A DNA stretch of 64,000 bases from Cellulomonas fengjieae. Its GTDB lineage: Bacteria; Actinomycetota; Actinomycetes; Actinomycetales; Cellulomonadaceae. The notes beneath the pieces were generated by a model. The model was not told where the DNA came from and searched no databases. It saw only the letters and a program-made list of their open reading frames with translations. Location: contig NZ_CP074404.1 in NCBI RefSeq assembly GCF_018388465.1, positions 1,302,001-1,366,000 on the forward strand, read 5' to 3'. Shown here one piece after another: positions 46,016 to 54,388 of the stretch. The translations under genes and the position numbers were made by a program. The stretch's first letter is position 1. Each line of letters begins with the position of its first letter.

Positions 46016-47434
46016 ATGAAGACCCTCGTCTCCGGCGGGACGGTCGTCAGCGCGACCGGCCGGACGCCCGCGGACGTGCTCGTCGACGGGGAGACCGTGG
46101 CGGCGGTGCTCAGCCCCGGCTCGACCCTGCTCGGCTTCGACCTGGCGGCCCACGTCGACCAGGTGATCGACGCGACGGGCAAGTACGTGATCCCGGGCGG
46201 CATCGACGCCCACACGCACATGGAGCTCCCGTTCGGGGGCACCAATGCCTCGGACACCTTCGAGTCGGGCACCCGGGCCGCGGCCTGGGGCGGCACGACG
46301 ACGATCATCGACTTCGCCGTGCAGCGCACGGGGGAGCGGGTCATGGACGGGCTCGGCGCCTGGCACGACAAGGCGGCCGGGAACTGCGCGATCGACTACG
46401 GCTTCCACCAGATCGTCGGCGGCGTGGACGAGGACTCGCTCAAGGCGATGGAGGGCCTGGTCGCCGAGGGGGTCACGAGCTACAAGCTGTTCATGGCCTA
46501 CCCCGGCGTCTTCTACTCCGACGACGCCCAGATCCTGCGGGCGATGCAGAAGGCTGCGGACCTGGGCCTGCTCACCATGATGCACGCGGAGAACGGGCCG
46601 GCCATCGACGTGCTCGCCGCGCAGCTGGTGGCACAGGGCAAGACCGACCCGTACTACCACGGCATCGCGCGCGCCTGGCAGCTCGAGGAGGAGGCCACGC
46701 ACCGCGCGATCATGCTGGCGGACGTCACGAACGCCCCGCTGTACGTGGTGCACGTGAGCGCCAAGCAGGCCGTCGCGGAGCTCGCCACGGCCCGCGACAA
46801 CGGCAGGAACGTGTTCGGCGAGACGTGCCCCCAGTACCTGTACCTGAGCCTCGAGGAGCAGCTCGGCGCGCCCGGTTTCGAGGGAGCCAAGTGGGTGTGC
46901 TCGACGCCGCTGCGCTCGCGGGCCGAGGGGCACCAGGACCACATGTGGCAGGCGCTGCGGACCAACGACCTGCAGATGGTCTCCACCGACCACTGCCCGT
47001 TCTGCATGAAGGGCCAGAAGGACCTCGGGGTCGGTGACTTCCGGGCCATCCCCAACGGGATCGGCTCGATCGAGCACCGGATGGACCTCATGTACCAGGG
47101 TGTCGTCACCGGCCAGATCACCCTGGAGCGGTGGGTCGAGCTCACGTCCACCACTCCCGCGCGGATGTTCGGCCTGTACGGCACCAAGGGTGTGATCGCG
47201 CCGGGGGCCGACGCCGACCTGGTGGTCTACGACCCCGCCGGGCACACCTCGATCGGGGTGGGCAAGACGCACCACATGAACATGGACCACTCGGCGTGGG
47301 AGGGGTACGAGATCGACGGCCACGTCGACGTCGTCCTGTCGCGGGGGACCGTCGTGGTGGACGAGACCGGGTTCCGCGGGCGCGCGGGGCACGGCAGGTA
47401 CCTGGCCCGCGGCCTGTCCCAGTACCTGGTGTAG
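46016..47434 (+). CDS. Dihydropyrimidinase (D-hydantoinase type)
   Basis: Metal-dependent ring-opening enzyme of 472 residues. The metal ligands HTHMELPFGG near residue 65, the carboxylated Lys in TSYKLFMAYPG near 160, then MHAENG, VVHVSAKQAV and STDHCPFCM are all in place. It hydrolyses 5,6-dihydrouracil/dihydrothymine to N-carbamoyl-beta-amino acids. It lies 16 nt after the beta-ureidopropionase gene and 9 nt before the LLM oxidoreductase gene. Confidence 0.95.
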   Translation: MKTLVSGGTVVSATGRTPADVLVDGETVAAVLSPGSTLLGFDLAAHVDQVIDATGKYVIPGGIDAHTHMELPFGGTNASDTFESGTRAAAWGGTTTIIDFAVQRTGERVMDGLGAWHDKAAGNCAIDYGFHQIVGGVDEDSLKAMEGLVAEGVTSYKLFMAYPGVFYSDDAQILRAMQKAADLGLLTMMHAENGPAIDVLAAQLVAQGKTDPYYHGIARAWQLEEEATHRAIMLADVTNAPLYVVHVSAKQAVAELATARDNGRNVFGETCPQYLYLSLEEQLGAPGFEGAKWVCSTPLRSRAEGHQDHMWQALRTNDLQMVSTDHCPFCMKGQKDLGVGDFRAIPNGIGSIEHRMDLMYQGVVTGQITLERWVELTSTTPARMFGLYGTKGVIAPGADADLVVYDPAGHTSIGVGKTHHMNMDHSAWEGYEIDGHVDVVLSRGTVVVDETGFRGRAGHGRYLARGLSQYLV

Positions 47435-47443
47435 GGGCCGGCC

Positions 47444-48460
47444 ATGGACTTCGGCGTCGTGCTGCAGACGAACCCGCCGGCCTCGCGCACCGTCGAGCTG
47501 GCACGCCTGGCGGAGACCCACGGGTTCAGCCACGTGTGGACTTTTGACTCGCACCTGCTGTGGCAGGAGCCGTTCGTCATCTACTCGGCGATCCTCGCGG
47601 CCACCCGCAAGGTCATGGTCGGCCCCATGGTGACCAACCCCGCGACGCGGGACTGGTCGGTGATCGCCTCGCTGTTCGCCACGCTCAACGAGATGTACGG
47701 CAACCGGACCATCTGCGGGATCGGTCGCGGGGACTCGGCGGTGCGGACGCTGCACGGCAAGCCGTCCAACCTGGCGACGCTGCGGGAGTCGATCGAGGTG
47801 ATCCGCGAGCTCGCCAACGACCGGGCGGCGTACCTGCACGGCGCCAAGGTGCAGTTCCCGTGGTCGCGCGGGTCGTCGCTCGACATCTGGGTCGCCGCGT
47901 ACGGCCCGCTCGCGCTGCAGCTCACCGGAGAGGTGGGCGACGGGTTCATCCTGCAGCTCGCGGACCCCGACATCGCGGCGTGGACCATCAAGGTGGTGCG
48001 CGACGCGGCCGAGAAGGCGGGCCGGGACCCCGACGCGGTCCAGTTCTGCATCGCCGCGCCCATGTACATCGGCGACGACCGCCAGCACATGCGTGAGCAG
48101 TGCCGCTGGTTCGGCGGGATGGTCGGCAACCACGTGGCGGACATCGTCACCCGTTACGGCGCCGACTCCTCCGTGCCGAAGGCCCTCACCGACTACATCT
48201 CGGGCCGCCAGGGCTACGACTACAACGAGCACGGCCGCGCCGGGAACACCCATGCCGCCTTCGTGCCCGACGAGATCGTCGAACGGTTCTGCATCCTGGG
48301 CAGCGCCGCGGAGCACGTCGAGCGGCTCGAGGCCCTCCGCGAGCTGGGCGTGACGCAGTTCGCCGGCTACCTCCAGCACGACAACAAGGAGGAGACGATG
48401 CGCGTCTACGGCGAGCACGTCATCCCCGCGCTCGCGACGCCGGTCGTGGCGACCACATGA
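47444..48460 (+). CDS. LLM-class oxidoreductase, F420-type (CPS_4043 family)
   Basis: Luciferase-like enzyme of 338 residues: MDFGVVLQTNPPASRTVELA, TFDSHLLWQEPF, CGIGRGDSAVRTLHG and WVAAYGPLALQL are its signatures. Members of this family are annotated as F420-dependent, but some occur in organisms without F420 and may use FMN. It is embedded in a pyrimidine-degradation operon that shows no conventional dihydropyrimidine dehydrogenase, so it may carry out the first redox step on uracil/thymine or a related ring. Its stop overlaps the next gene's ATG by 4 nt. Confidence 0.88.
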   Translation: MDFGVVLQTNPPASRTVELARLAETHGFSHVWTFDSHLLWQEPFVIYSAILAATRKVMVGPMVTNPATRDWSVIASLFATLNEMYGNRTICGIGRGDSAVRTLHGKPSNLATLRESIEVIRELANDRAAYLHGAKVQFPWSRGSSLDIWVAAYGPLALQLTGEVGDGFILQLADPDIAAWTIKVVRDAAEKAGRDPDAVQFCIAAPMYIGDDRQHMREQCRWFGGMVGNHVADIVTRYGADSSVPKALTDYISGRQGYDYNEHGRAGNTHAAFVPDEIVERFCILGSAAEHVERLEALRELGVTQFAGYLQHDNKEETMRVYGEHVIPALATPVVATT

Positions 48461-49389
48461 CCGACCTGGCCGCCACGCTCGCACCGCGCACCACGCCGGT
48501 GCCGGTCCGTGCGCGCGGGCGGTCCGCGATCGGCCGGCGGATCGTCGCCGGGGTGCTGGCGGTCCTCTTCCTCGCCGCGCTGTGGGAGCTGGTGAAGCTG
48601 GTCGTCCCCGATGCGGGTGGGCACGTCGGTGAGGCGAGCCTCCTGCCGCGGACCGACGACCTCGCGATGCCGCACACGTGGGACGTCGTCGGGCGGGTGC
48701 TCGAACCCGAGACGTCCGCCACCGGATCACCGACCGTGCTGAGCGCGATGCTGTCGGCCTGCTGGTTCACCCTGCGGGTCGCGCTCGCGGGCTGGTTGGT
48801 CGGGTCGGTCGGGGGCCTCCTGCTCGCCGCGCTCATGCAGCGCTGGCAGCTGGTCGAGTCGGCGCTGGCGCCGTGGGTGGTGCTCAGCCAGACGGTGCCG
48901 CTGATCGCGCTGGCGCCGCTCGTGGTGGGCTGGGGCGGGCGGATCCAGATCGGCGGGCTCGAGTGGCAGCGGTGGATGTCGGTGGCGCTCATCGCGAGCT
49001 ACCTCGCGTTCTTCCCGGTCACGATCGGTGCGCTGCGGGGGTTCCAGTCGCCGCCCGCCGCGCAGGTCGAGCTGTTCCGCGCGCAGGCGGCCGGCTGGAG
49101 CCGCACGATGCTCTCCCTGCGCCTGCCGGCGAGCGTGCCGTACCTGCTGCCCGCGCTGCGCCTCGGGGCGGCGACCGCGGTGGTCGGCGCGATCGTCGCC
49201 GAGGTCTCGACCGGGACGAAGGGTGGCATCGGGCGGCTGATCATCGGGTACGCCCAGTCGGCCGGCGGCGACCCGGCCAAGCCGTGGGCGGCGATCGCCG
49301 CCGCGGCGCTGCTCGGCCTGCTCGCGGCCGGGCTCGTGTCCCTGATCGGGCTCGGTCTGGGCCGCTACCGGTATGCGGAGGTCACATGA
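48457..49389 (+). CDS. ABC transporter permease (SsuC/ThiX-like)
   Basis: Membrane subunit of 310 residues with about six segments, first at IVAGVLAVLFLAALWELVKLV. The EAA-like loop is QVELFRAQAAGWSRTMLSLRLP near residue 207. It belongs to the nitrate/sulfonate/thiamine-precursor permease class. Overlaps of 4 nt at both ends show co-translation. With the ATPase, a second permease and the THI5-type binding protein it forms an importer, likely for a pyrimidine or derivative. Confidence 0.88.
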   Translation: MTDLAATLAPRTTPVPVRARGRSAIGRRIVAGVLAVLFLAALWELVKLVVPDAGGHVGEASLLPRTDDLAMPHTWDVVGRVLEPETSATGSPTVLSAMLSACWFTLRVALAGWLVGSVGGLLLAALMQRWQLVESALAPWVVLSQTVPLIALAPLVVGWGGRIQIGGLEWQRWMSVALIASYLAFFPVTIGALRGFQSPPAAQVELFRAQAAGWSRTMLSLRLPASVPYLLPALRLGAATAVVGAIVAEVSTGTKGGIGRLIIGYAQSAGGDPAKPWAAIAAAALLGLLAAGLVSLIGLGLGRYRYAEVT

Positions 49390-50192
49390 GCACGCCCGCC
49401 GTGCAGGCCAGCGCCGTCGGGAAGGTCTTCGCCTCCCGGTCCGGCGACGTGATCGCGCTCGAGGGCATCGACCTCACCGTCGCCGCGGGGGAGTTCGTGT
49501 CCCTGATCGGGCCCTCCGGCTGCGGGAAGTCGACGCTGCTGCGGCTGATCGCGGACCTGGACACGCCGACCACGGGCGAGGTGACCGTCTTCGGGCGCAC
49601 CCCGCAGCAGGCGCGCGAGGCGCAGGACTACGGGATCGCGTTCCAGCAGGCCGGTCTGCTGCCGTGGCGGACCGTGACCGCCAACGTCCAGCTACCGCTC
49701 GAGCTGCACGGCGTCGGCAAGGCGGAACGGGCGGCACGTGCGGCGGACCTGCTCTCGCTCGTCGGGCTCGACGAGTTCGCCGGTCACTTCCCGCACCAGC
49801 TGTCCGGTGGGATGCAGCAGCGGGTCGCCATCGCCCGGTCGCTCGCGGAGCGGCCCAGCCTGCTGCTCATGGACGAGCCGTTCGGCGCGCTGGACGAGAT
49901 GACGCGTGAGCGCATGCAGACCGAGCTGGTCCGGATCTGCGCGGAGAGCGGCGCCGCGGTCGTCTTCGTGACGCACTCGATCCCGGAGGCGGTGTTCCTG
50001 TCGCAGCGGGTGGTCGTGATGACGCCGCGGCCCGGACGCATCAGCGCGGTCGTGCCGGTGGACCTGGGGCAGGCGCGCGGCGAGGGCCTGCGCGAGGACG
50101 CGTCGTTCTTCGCGGCGGTCACCGCGGTCCGTGAGGCGCTGCACGGCATGCCGGTGCCGACACCCGGTGGGACCAGAGCGGACCTGCGATGA
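49386..50192 (+). CDS. ABC transporter ATP-binding protein (SsuB/ThiZ-like)
   Basis: ATPase of 268 residues. Walker A is SLIGPSGCGKSTLLRLIA, signature QLSGGMQQRVAIARSL and Walker B LLLMDEPFGALDEM. It starts with an ATGA overlap on the preceding permease and ends in an overlap with the next one. It energises the pyrimidine-linked importer. Confidence 0.92.
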   Translation: MSTPAVQASAVGKVFASRSGDVIALEGIDLTVAAGEFVSLIGPSGCGKSTLLRLIADLDTPTTGEVTVFGRTPQQAREAQDYGIAFQQAGLLPWRTVTANVQLPLELHGVGKAERAARAADLLSLVGLDEFAGHFPHQLSGGMQQRVAIARSLAERPSLLLMDEPFGALDEMTRERMQTELVRICAESGAAVVFVTHSIPEAVFLSQRVVVMTPRPGRISAVVPVDLGQARGEGLREDASFFAAVTAVREALHGMPVPTPGGTRADLR

Positions 50193-50950
50193 CGGGCGTC
50201 GCGGTGCGCCGCTGGGTCGCACCGGTGCTGCTCGGCGTCCTCGCTCTGGCGTTCTGGCAGGCGCTCGTCGTCGGGACCGGCATCAAGCCGTATCTGCTGC
50301 CCAGCCCGACGGCGATCGTGGAGCAGCTCGTGCTGGTCCTTCCGCTGGTCTGGTCCGCCGCGCTTGCTACGGGGATGAACGTGCTGGTGGGACTGCTCGT
50401 GGGCACCCTGGTGGCCGTCGGTGCCGCGATCGTCGCGGCCCGCAGCCGGATGGCGGACACGCTCCTGTCGCCGACCGCGGCGGCCCTGTCGGTGATGCCG
50501 ATCGTCGCGCTCGCGCCCGCGCTGAACACCATGTTCGGCACCACGTCGACCACGCCTCGGCGGCTCGTGGTGGCGGTCGTGGTCTTCGCGCCCGTCTTCG
50601 TCAACCTGCTGCGAGGGCTGCGCCAGGTGCAGCCGGTGCACCGGGACCTGCTGCGGGCCTACGCGGCGACGCCCCGGCAGATCACCCGGACCGTGACGAT
50701 CCCCGGCGCGCTGCCCTACCTGTTCACCGGGCTGCGGATCGCGTCGTCGACCGCCGTCATCGCCGCGATCGTCGCCGAGTACTTCGGCGGGCTGCAGAAC
50801 GGGCTCGGCTCGCGCATCACGTCGGCGGCGTCCAACAGCGCCTACGCGCGGGCGTGGGCCTTCGTGCTCGGGGCCATCCTGCTCGGACTCGTGTTCTACC
50901 TCGCCACGCTCGCTCTCGAGCGCGCGGTCGCGAGGCGCCAAGGGGGCTAG
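50189..50950 (+). CDS. ABC transporter permease (ThiX-like)
   Basis: Second permease, 253 residues, with segments beginning APVLLGVLALAFWQALVVGTG and the loop HRDLLRAYAATPRQITRTVTIP near residue 160. Two different permeases in one operon indicate a heterodimeric channel. It overlaps the ATPase stop by 4 nt. Confidence 0.9.
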   Translation: MTGVAVRRWVAPVLLGVLALAFWQALVVGTGIKPYLLPSPTAIVEQLVLVLPLVWSAALATGMNVLVGLLVGTLVAVGAAIVAARSRMADTLLSPTAAALSVMPIVALAPALNTMFGTTSTTPRRLVVAVVVFAPVFVNLLRGLRQVQPVHRDLLRAYAATPRQITRTVTIPGALPYLFTGLRIASSTAVIAAIVAEYFGGLQNGLGSRITSAASNSAYARAWAFVLGAILLGLVFYLATLALERAVARRQGG

Positions 50951-51016
50951 GCGTCCGCCTGCCAGTGCAGCCAGTCGGCCGACCACCGCACAGCACAGCC
51001 AACGAGAGGATTGACG

Positions 51017-52177
51017 ATGAGACTCACCAGGCGTACTGCGTGGGGCACGGCGGCGGTCGGCGTGGCCGCGGCGCTCGCCCTGTCGGCATGCAGCGCGGGC
51101 GGCGGCGACGAGCCCGAGGAGGAGACCTCCATGAGCTCGGAGGTGCTGATCCCCGTGAAGCTCCAGCTCCAGTGGTTCACCCAGGCTCAGTTCGCCGGCT
51201 ACTACGCGGCCCTCGACCAGGGCTACTACGTCGACGAGGGGCTCGACGTCCAGATCGTCGAGGGCGGCACCGACATCGTTCCGCAGTCCGTGCTGGCCGA
51301 CGGCTCGGTCGACTACGCGATCGCGTGGGTGCCCAAGGCGCTGGCGTCGCGCGAGCAGGGCGCCGGGATCACCGACGTCGCGCAGATCTTCCAGAGGTCC
51401 GGCACGCTCCAGGTCTCGTTCGCCGACACGGGGATCACGTCCGCAGCCGACCTCGAGGGCAAGACCGTCGGCAACTGGGGGTACGGCAACGAGTTCGAGC
51501 TGTTCGCCGGCATGACCGAGGCGGGCCTCGACCCCGCGACCGACGTGACCCTGGTCCAGCAGCAGTTCGACATGAACGCGTTCCTGGCGGGCGACATCGA
51601 CGCCGCGCAGGCCATGACGTACAACGAGTACGCACAGCTGCTCGAGGCCGAGAACCCCGAGACGGGCGAGCTGTACACGCCCGACGACTTCACCGCGATC
51701 GACTGGAACGACGAGGGCACGGCGATGCTCCAGGACGCCGTGTGGGCGAGCTCCGAGCGGCTCGCGTCCGACGAGGAGTACCAGGACACCACCGTGAAGT
51801 TCCTCAAGGCGAGCCTCAAGGGGTGGGTCTACGCGCGGGACAACCCGGAGGAGGCCCGGGACATCGTGGTGGCGGAGGGCTCGCAGCTGGGCAACAGCCA
51901 CCAGCTCTGGATGACCAACGAGGTGAACAAGCTGATCTGGCCGTCGCCGGACGGCATCGGTCTGATCGACGAGGACGCGTGGGCGCAGACCGTCGACGTC
52001 GCCCTCACCACCAAGAACGACCAGGGCGCCACGGTGATCACCGCCGAGCCCGACGCCGAGGCGTACACCAACGAGTACGTCGAGGAAGCGCTGGCAGCGC
52101 TGAGGGACGAGGGCGTCGACGTGTCGGGCGAGGACTTCGAGCCCCTCACCGTCACACTCGAGGCCGGCGGCAGCTGA
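51017..52177 (+). CDS. THI5/NMT1-type ABC substrate-binding lipoprotein
   Basis: Binding protein of 386 residues with signal peptide and lipobox LSAC near residue 23. The N-lobe QLQWFTQAQFAGYYAALDQG is characteristic of NMT1/THI5-like proteins that bind pyrimidines (HMP precursors) or riboflavin; GNWGYGNEFELFAGM follows. GAGAGGA ends 6 nt before the ATG at 51017, preferred over the TTG at 51011. The context suggests a pyrimidine, dihydropyrimidine or hydantoin ligand. Confidence 0.88.
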   Translation: MRLTRRTAWGTAAVGVAAALALSACSAGGGDEPEEETSMSSEVLIPVKLQLQWFTQAQFAGYYAALDQGYYVDEGLDVQIVEGGTDIVPQSVLADGSVDYAIAWVPKALASREQGAGITDVAQIFQRSGTLQVSFADTGITSAADLEGKTVGNWGYGNEFELFAGMTEAGLDPATDVTLVQQQFDMNAFLAGDIDAAQAMTYNEYAQLLEAENPETGELYTPDDFTAIDWNDEGTAMLQDAVWASSERLASDEEYQDTTVKFLKASLKGWVYARDNPEEARDIVVAEGSQLGNSHQLWMTNEVNKLIWPSPDGIGLIDEDAWAQTVDVALTTKNDQGATVITAEPDAEAYTNEYVEEALAALRDEGVDVSGEDFEPLTVTLEAGGS

Positions 52178-52182
52178 CCCCG

Positions 52183-52214
52183 GCGCGCGGGCGCCGGCCA
52201 CGGCGCCCGCGCGC
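52183..52214 (+). terminator. Hairpin after the binding-protein gene
   Basis: GCGCGCGGGCGCC (52183-52195) pairs over 13 bp with 52202-52214, 6-nt loop GGCCAC, no U-tract. It probably lets only part of the transcription reach the aminotransferase. Confidence 0.7.
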
Positions 52215-52237
52215 GGGACACGACGAAGGAGACCCAC

Positions 52238-53542
52238 ATGACCACCGACGACGACGCCACCGCGCTGCGTCTCGACCGCGACCACGTCTTCCACTCGTGG
52301 TCGGCGCAGGGCCACCTGAACCCGCTGGTCATCGCGGGCGGGCTCGGGTCGACCGTGTGGGACCACGCGGGCCGCCGGTACCTGGACTTCTCCAGCCAGC
52401 TGGTCAACACGAACATCGGCCACCAGCACCCGCGGGTCGTCGCGGCGATCCAGGAGCAGGCGGCGACGCTCACGACGGTGGCGCCCGCGGCCGCGAACCT
52501 CACGCGCGGCCTGGCGGCCCAGAAGGTGCTCAGCCACGCGCCCGACGGGTTCCGCAGCGTCTTCTTCACCAACGGCGGGGCGGATGCCAACGAGAACGCG
52601 ATCCGGCTGGCCCGCCTGCACACCGGCCGCGACAAGGTGGTCTCGGCGTACCGCTCGTACCACGGCAACACCGGGGCGGCCGTCGTGGCGACCGGGGACT
52701 GGCGCCGGGTGCCCAACGAGTACGCCCGCGCGCACGTGCACCACTTCGGGCCGTACCTGTACCGCTCGGAGTTCTGGGCCACCACGCCCGAGCAGGAGAG
52801 CGAGCGCGCGCTGCGCCACCTCGAGCGCGTGATCCAGGCCGAGGGGCCGACATCGGTCGCGGCCATCCTGCTGGAGACCATCCCCGGCACTGCCGGCGTC
52901 CTGGTCCCGCCGCCCGGCTATCTCGCGGGCGTCCGGGCGATCGCCGACCGGTACGGCATCCTGCTGATCCTCGACGAGGTCATGGCCGGCTTCGGGCGGA
53001 CCGGCCAGTGGTTCGCGTTCGACGCGTTCGACGTCGTCCCCGACCTCATCACGTTCGCCAAGGGCGTGAACTCCGGGTACGTGCCCGCGGGGGGCGTCAT
53101 CCTCAGCGAGCCGATCGCCGCGACCTTCGAGGACCGGGTGTTCCCCGGCGGGCTGACCTACTCGGGGCACCCGCTCGCGATGGCCTCGATCGTCGCCACG
53201 CTCGACGCCATGGCCAACGAGGGGATCATCGAGAACGCCGCCGCGATCGGCCGCGACGTCCTGGGGCCGGGTCTGGCGGAGCTGGCCGAGAAGAGCCCGC
53301 TGGTCGGCGAGGTCCGCGGGCTGGGTGTCTTCTGGGCGGTCGAGCTGGTCGCGGACCAGGCCACCCGCGAGCCGGTCGACGCCGCGCTGATGGGTCGCAT
53401 CAAGGCCGGAGCCCTGGCCCGGGGACTGCTCCCGTTCGTCGCGGACAACCGGGTGCACGTCGTGCCGCCGTGCGTCGTGACGCCCGAGGAGGCCGAGACC
53501 GGCCTCGCCCTGCTGACCGAGGTCCTCGCCGAGGTCGCCTAG
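52238..53542 (+). CDS. Class III aminotransferase, probable beta-alanine (beta-amino acid) transaminase
   Basis: PLP enzyme of 434 residues. Signatures are TNGGADANENAIRLARLHTG near residue 110, the Asp in LLILDEVMAGFGRTGQWF near 245 and the Schiff-base Lys in ITFAKGVNSGYVPAGG near 275. In this operon its expected role is to convert beta-alanine or beta-aminoisobutyrate, the products of beta-ureidopropionase, to a malonate-type semialdehyde. The ATG follows GAAGGAG. Confidence 0.87.
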   Translation: MTTDDDATALRLDRDHVFHSWSAQGHLNPLVIAGGLGSTVWDHAGRRYLDFSSQLVNTNIGHQHPRVVAAIQEQAATLTTVAPAAANLTRGLAAQKVLSHAPDGFRSVFFTNGGADANENAIRLARLHTGRDKVVSAYRSYHGNTGAAVVATGDWRRVPNEYARAHVHHFGPYLYRSEFWATTPEQESERALRHLERVIQAEGPTSVAAILLETIPGTAGVLVPPPGYLAGVRAIADRYGILLILDEVMAGFGRTGQWFAFDAFDVVPDLITFAKGVNSGYVPAGGVILSEPIAATFEDRVFPGGLTYSGHPLAMASIVATLDAMANEGIIENAAAIGRDVLGPGLAELAEKSPLVGEVRGLGVFWAVELVADQATREPVDAALMGRIKAGALARGLLPFVADNRVHVVPPCVVTPEEAETGLALLTEVLAEVA

Positions 53543-53580
53543 CCTGCTGCCCTCACCACCACCCCTCAGGAGCCACCTGC

Positions 53581-54345
53581 ATGAGCACAGCCACGCCCCG
53601 ACCCCGCCGCGCCCTCGTCACGGGGGCGTCCTCCGGGATCGGCGCCGCCACGGTCCGCCGCCTGCGCACGGAGGGCTGGGACGTCGTCGCGACCGCCCGC
53701 CGGGCCGACCGGCTGGCGGCCCTGGCCGACGAGACCGGGGCGGACACGGTGGTCGCCGACGTCACCGACGACGCGGACGTCGCACGGCTCGCGGCGCACG
53801 TGGCCGAGGGCGGCCCGCTGGACGCGCTGGTGAACAACGCGGGCGGGGCGTTCGGGCTGGACCCGGTCGAGTCGGCGGACCTCGACCACTGGCGCCAGAT
53901 GTACGAGCTCAACGTCCTGGGCACCCTGCGGGTCACGCAGGCGCTGCTCCCGGCCCTGCGTGCGGGGGACGGCGGGGACATCGTCGTGGTGACCTCGACC
54001 GCAGCGCACGGCACGTACGAGGGCGGTGCCGGGTACGTCGGCGCCAAGCACGCGGAGCGGATGCTCGCGACGACGCTGCGCTGGGAGATCCTGGGCGAGC
54101 CGATCCGGATCATCGAGATCGCCCCGGGGGCCGTGGCCACCGAGGAGTTCTCCATGGTCCGCTTCGACGGGGACGCCGAGCGTGCCGCGGCCGTCTACGC
54201 GGGGTACGAGCCGCTGGTCGCGGACGACATCGCCGACGCCATCGCCTGGTCCCTCAGCCGTCCGGCGCACGTCAACATCGACCTGCTGGTGGTGCGCCCC
54301 CGCGCGCAGGCGAGCAACAACAGGGTGGCGCGCACCGGAGTGTGA
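53581..54345 (+). CDS. SDR oxidoreductase, YdfG-like (probable semialdehyde reductase)
   Basis: Short-chain dehydrogenase of 254 residues: TGASSGIGAATVRRL binds the nucleotide, Arg residues after the second strand (TARRADRL) favour NADP, and the triad is Ser in TSTAAHGTYEGG, then YVGAKHAE. It resembles YdfG-type 3-hydroxy acid dehydrogenases, which reduce malonic semialdehyde to 3-hydroxypropionate. It is the last gene of the pyrimidine operon, where that step removes the toxic semialdehyde made by the aminotransferase. AGGAG precedes the ATG. Confidence 0.85.
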   Translation: MSTATPRPRRALVTGASSGIGAATVRRLRTEGWDVVATARRADRLAALADETGADTVVADVTDDADVARLAAHVAEGGPLDALVNNAGGAFGLDPVESADLDHWRQMYELNVLGTLRVTQALLPALRAGDGGDIVVVTSTAAHGTYEGGAGYVGAKHAERMLATTLRWEILGEPIRIIEIAPGAVATEEFSMVRFDGDAERAAAVYAGYEPLVADDIADAIAWSLSRPAHVNIDLLVVRPRAQASNNRVARTGV

Positions 54346-54388
54346 GACCGGCCGGGCAGGTGTCGGAGGCCGTACGTAGTGTGAAGGC

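Noticed and set aside
50131..54345. 1404-codon open frame spanning the permease to SDR genes
   Set aside because: Only its last 254 codons (SDR) are real; the rest is an off-frame, Arg/Gly-rich shadow of the ABC and aminotransferase genes, as expected at this GC.
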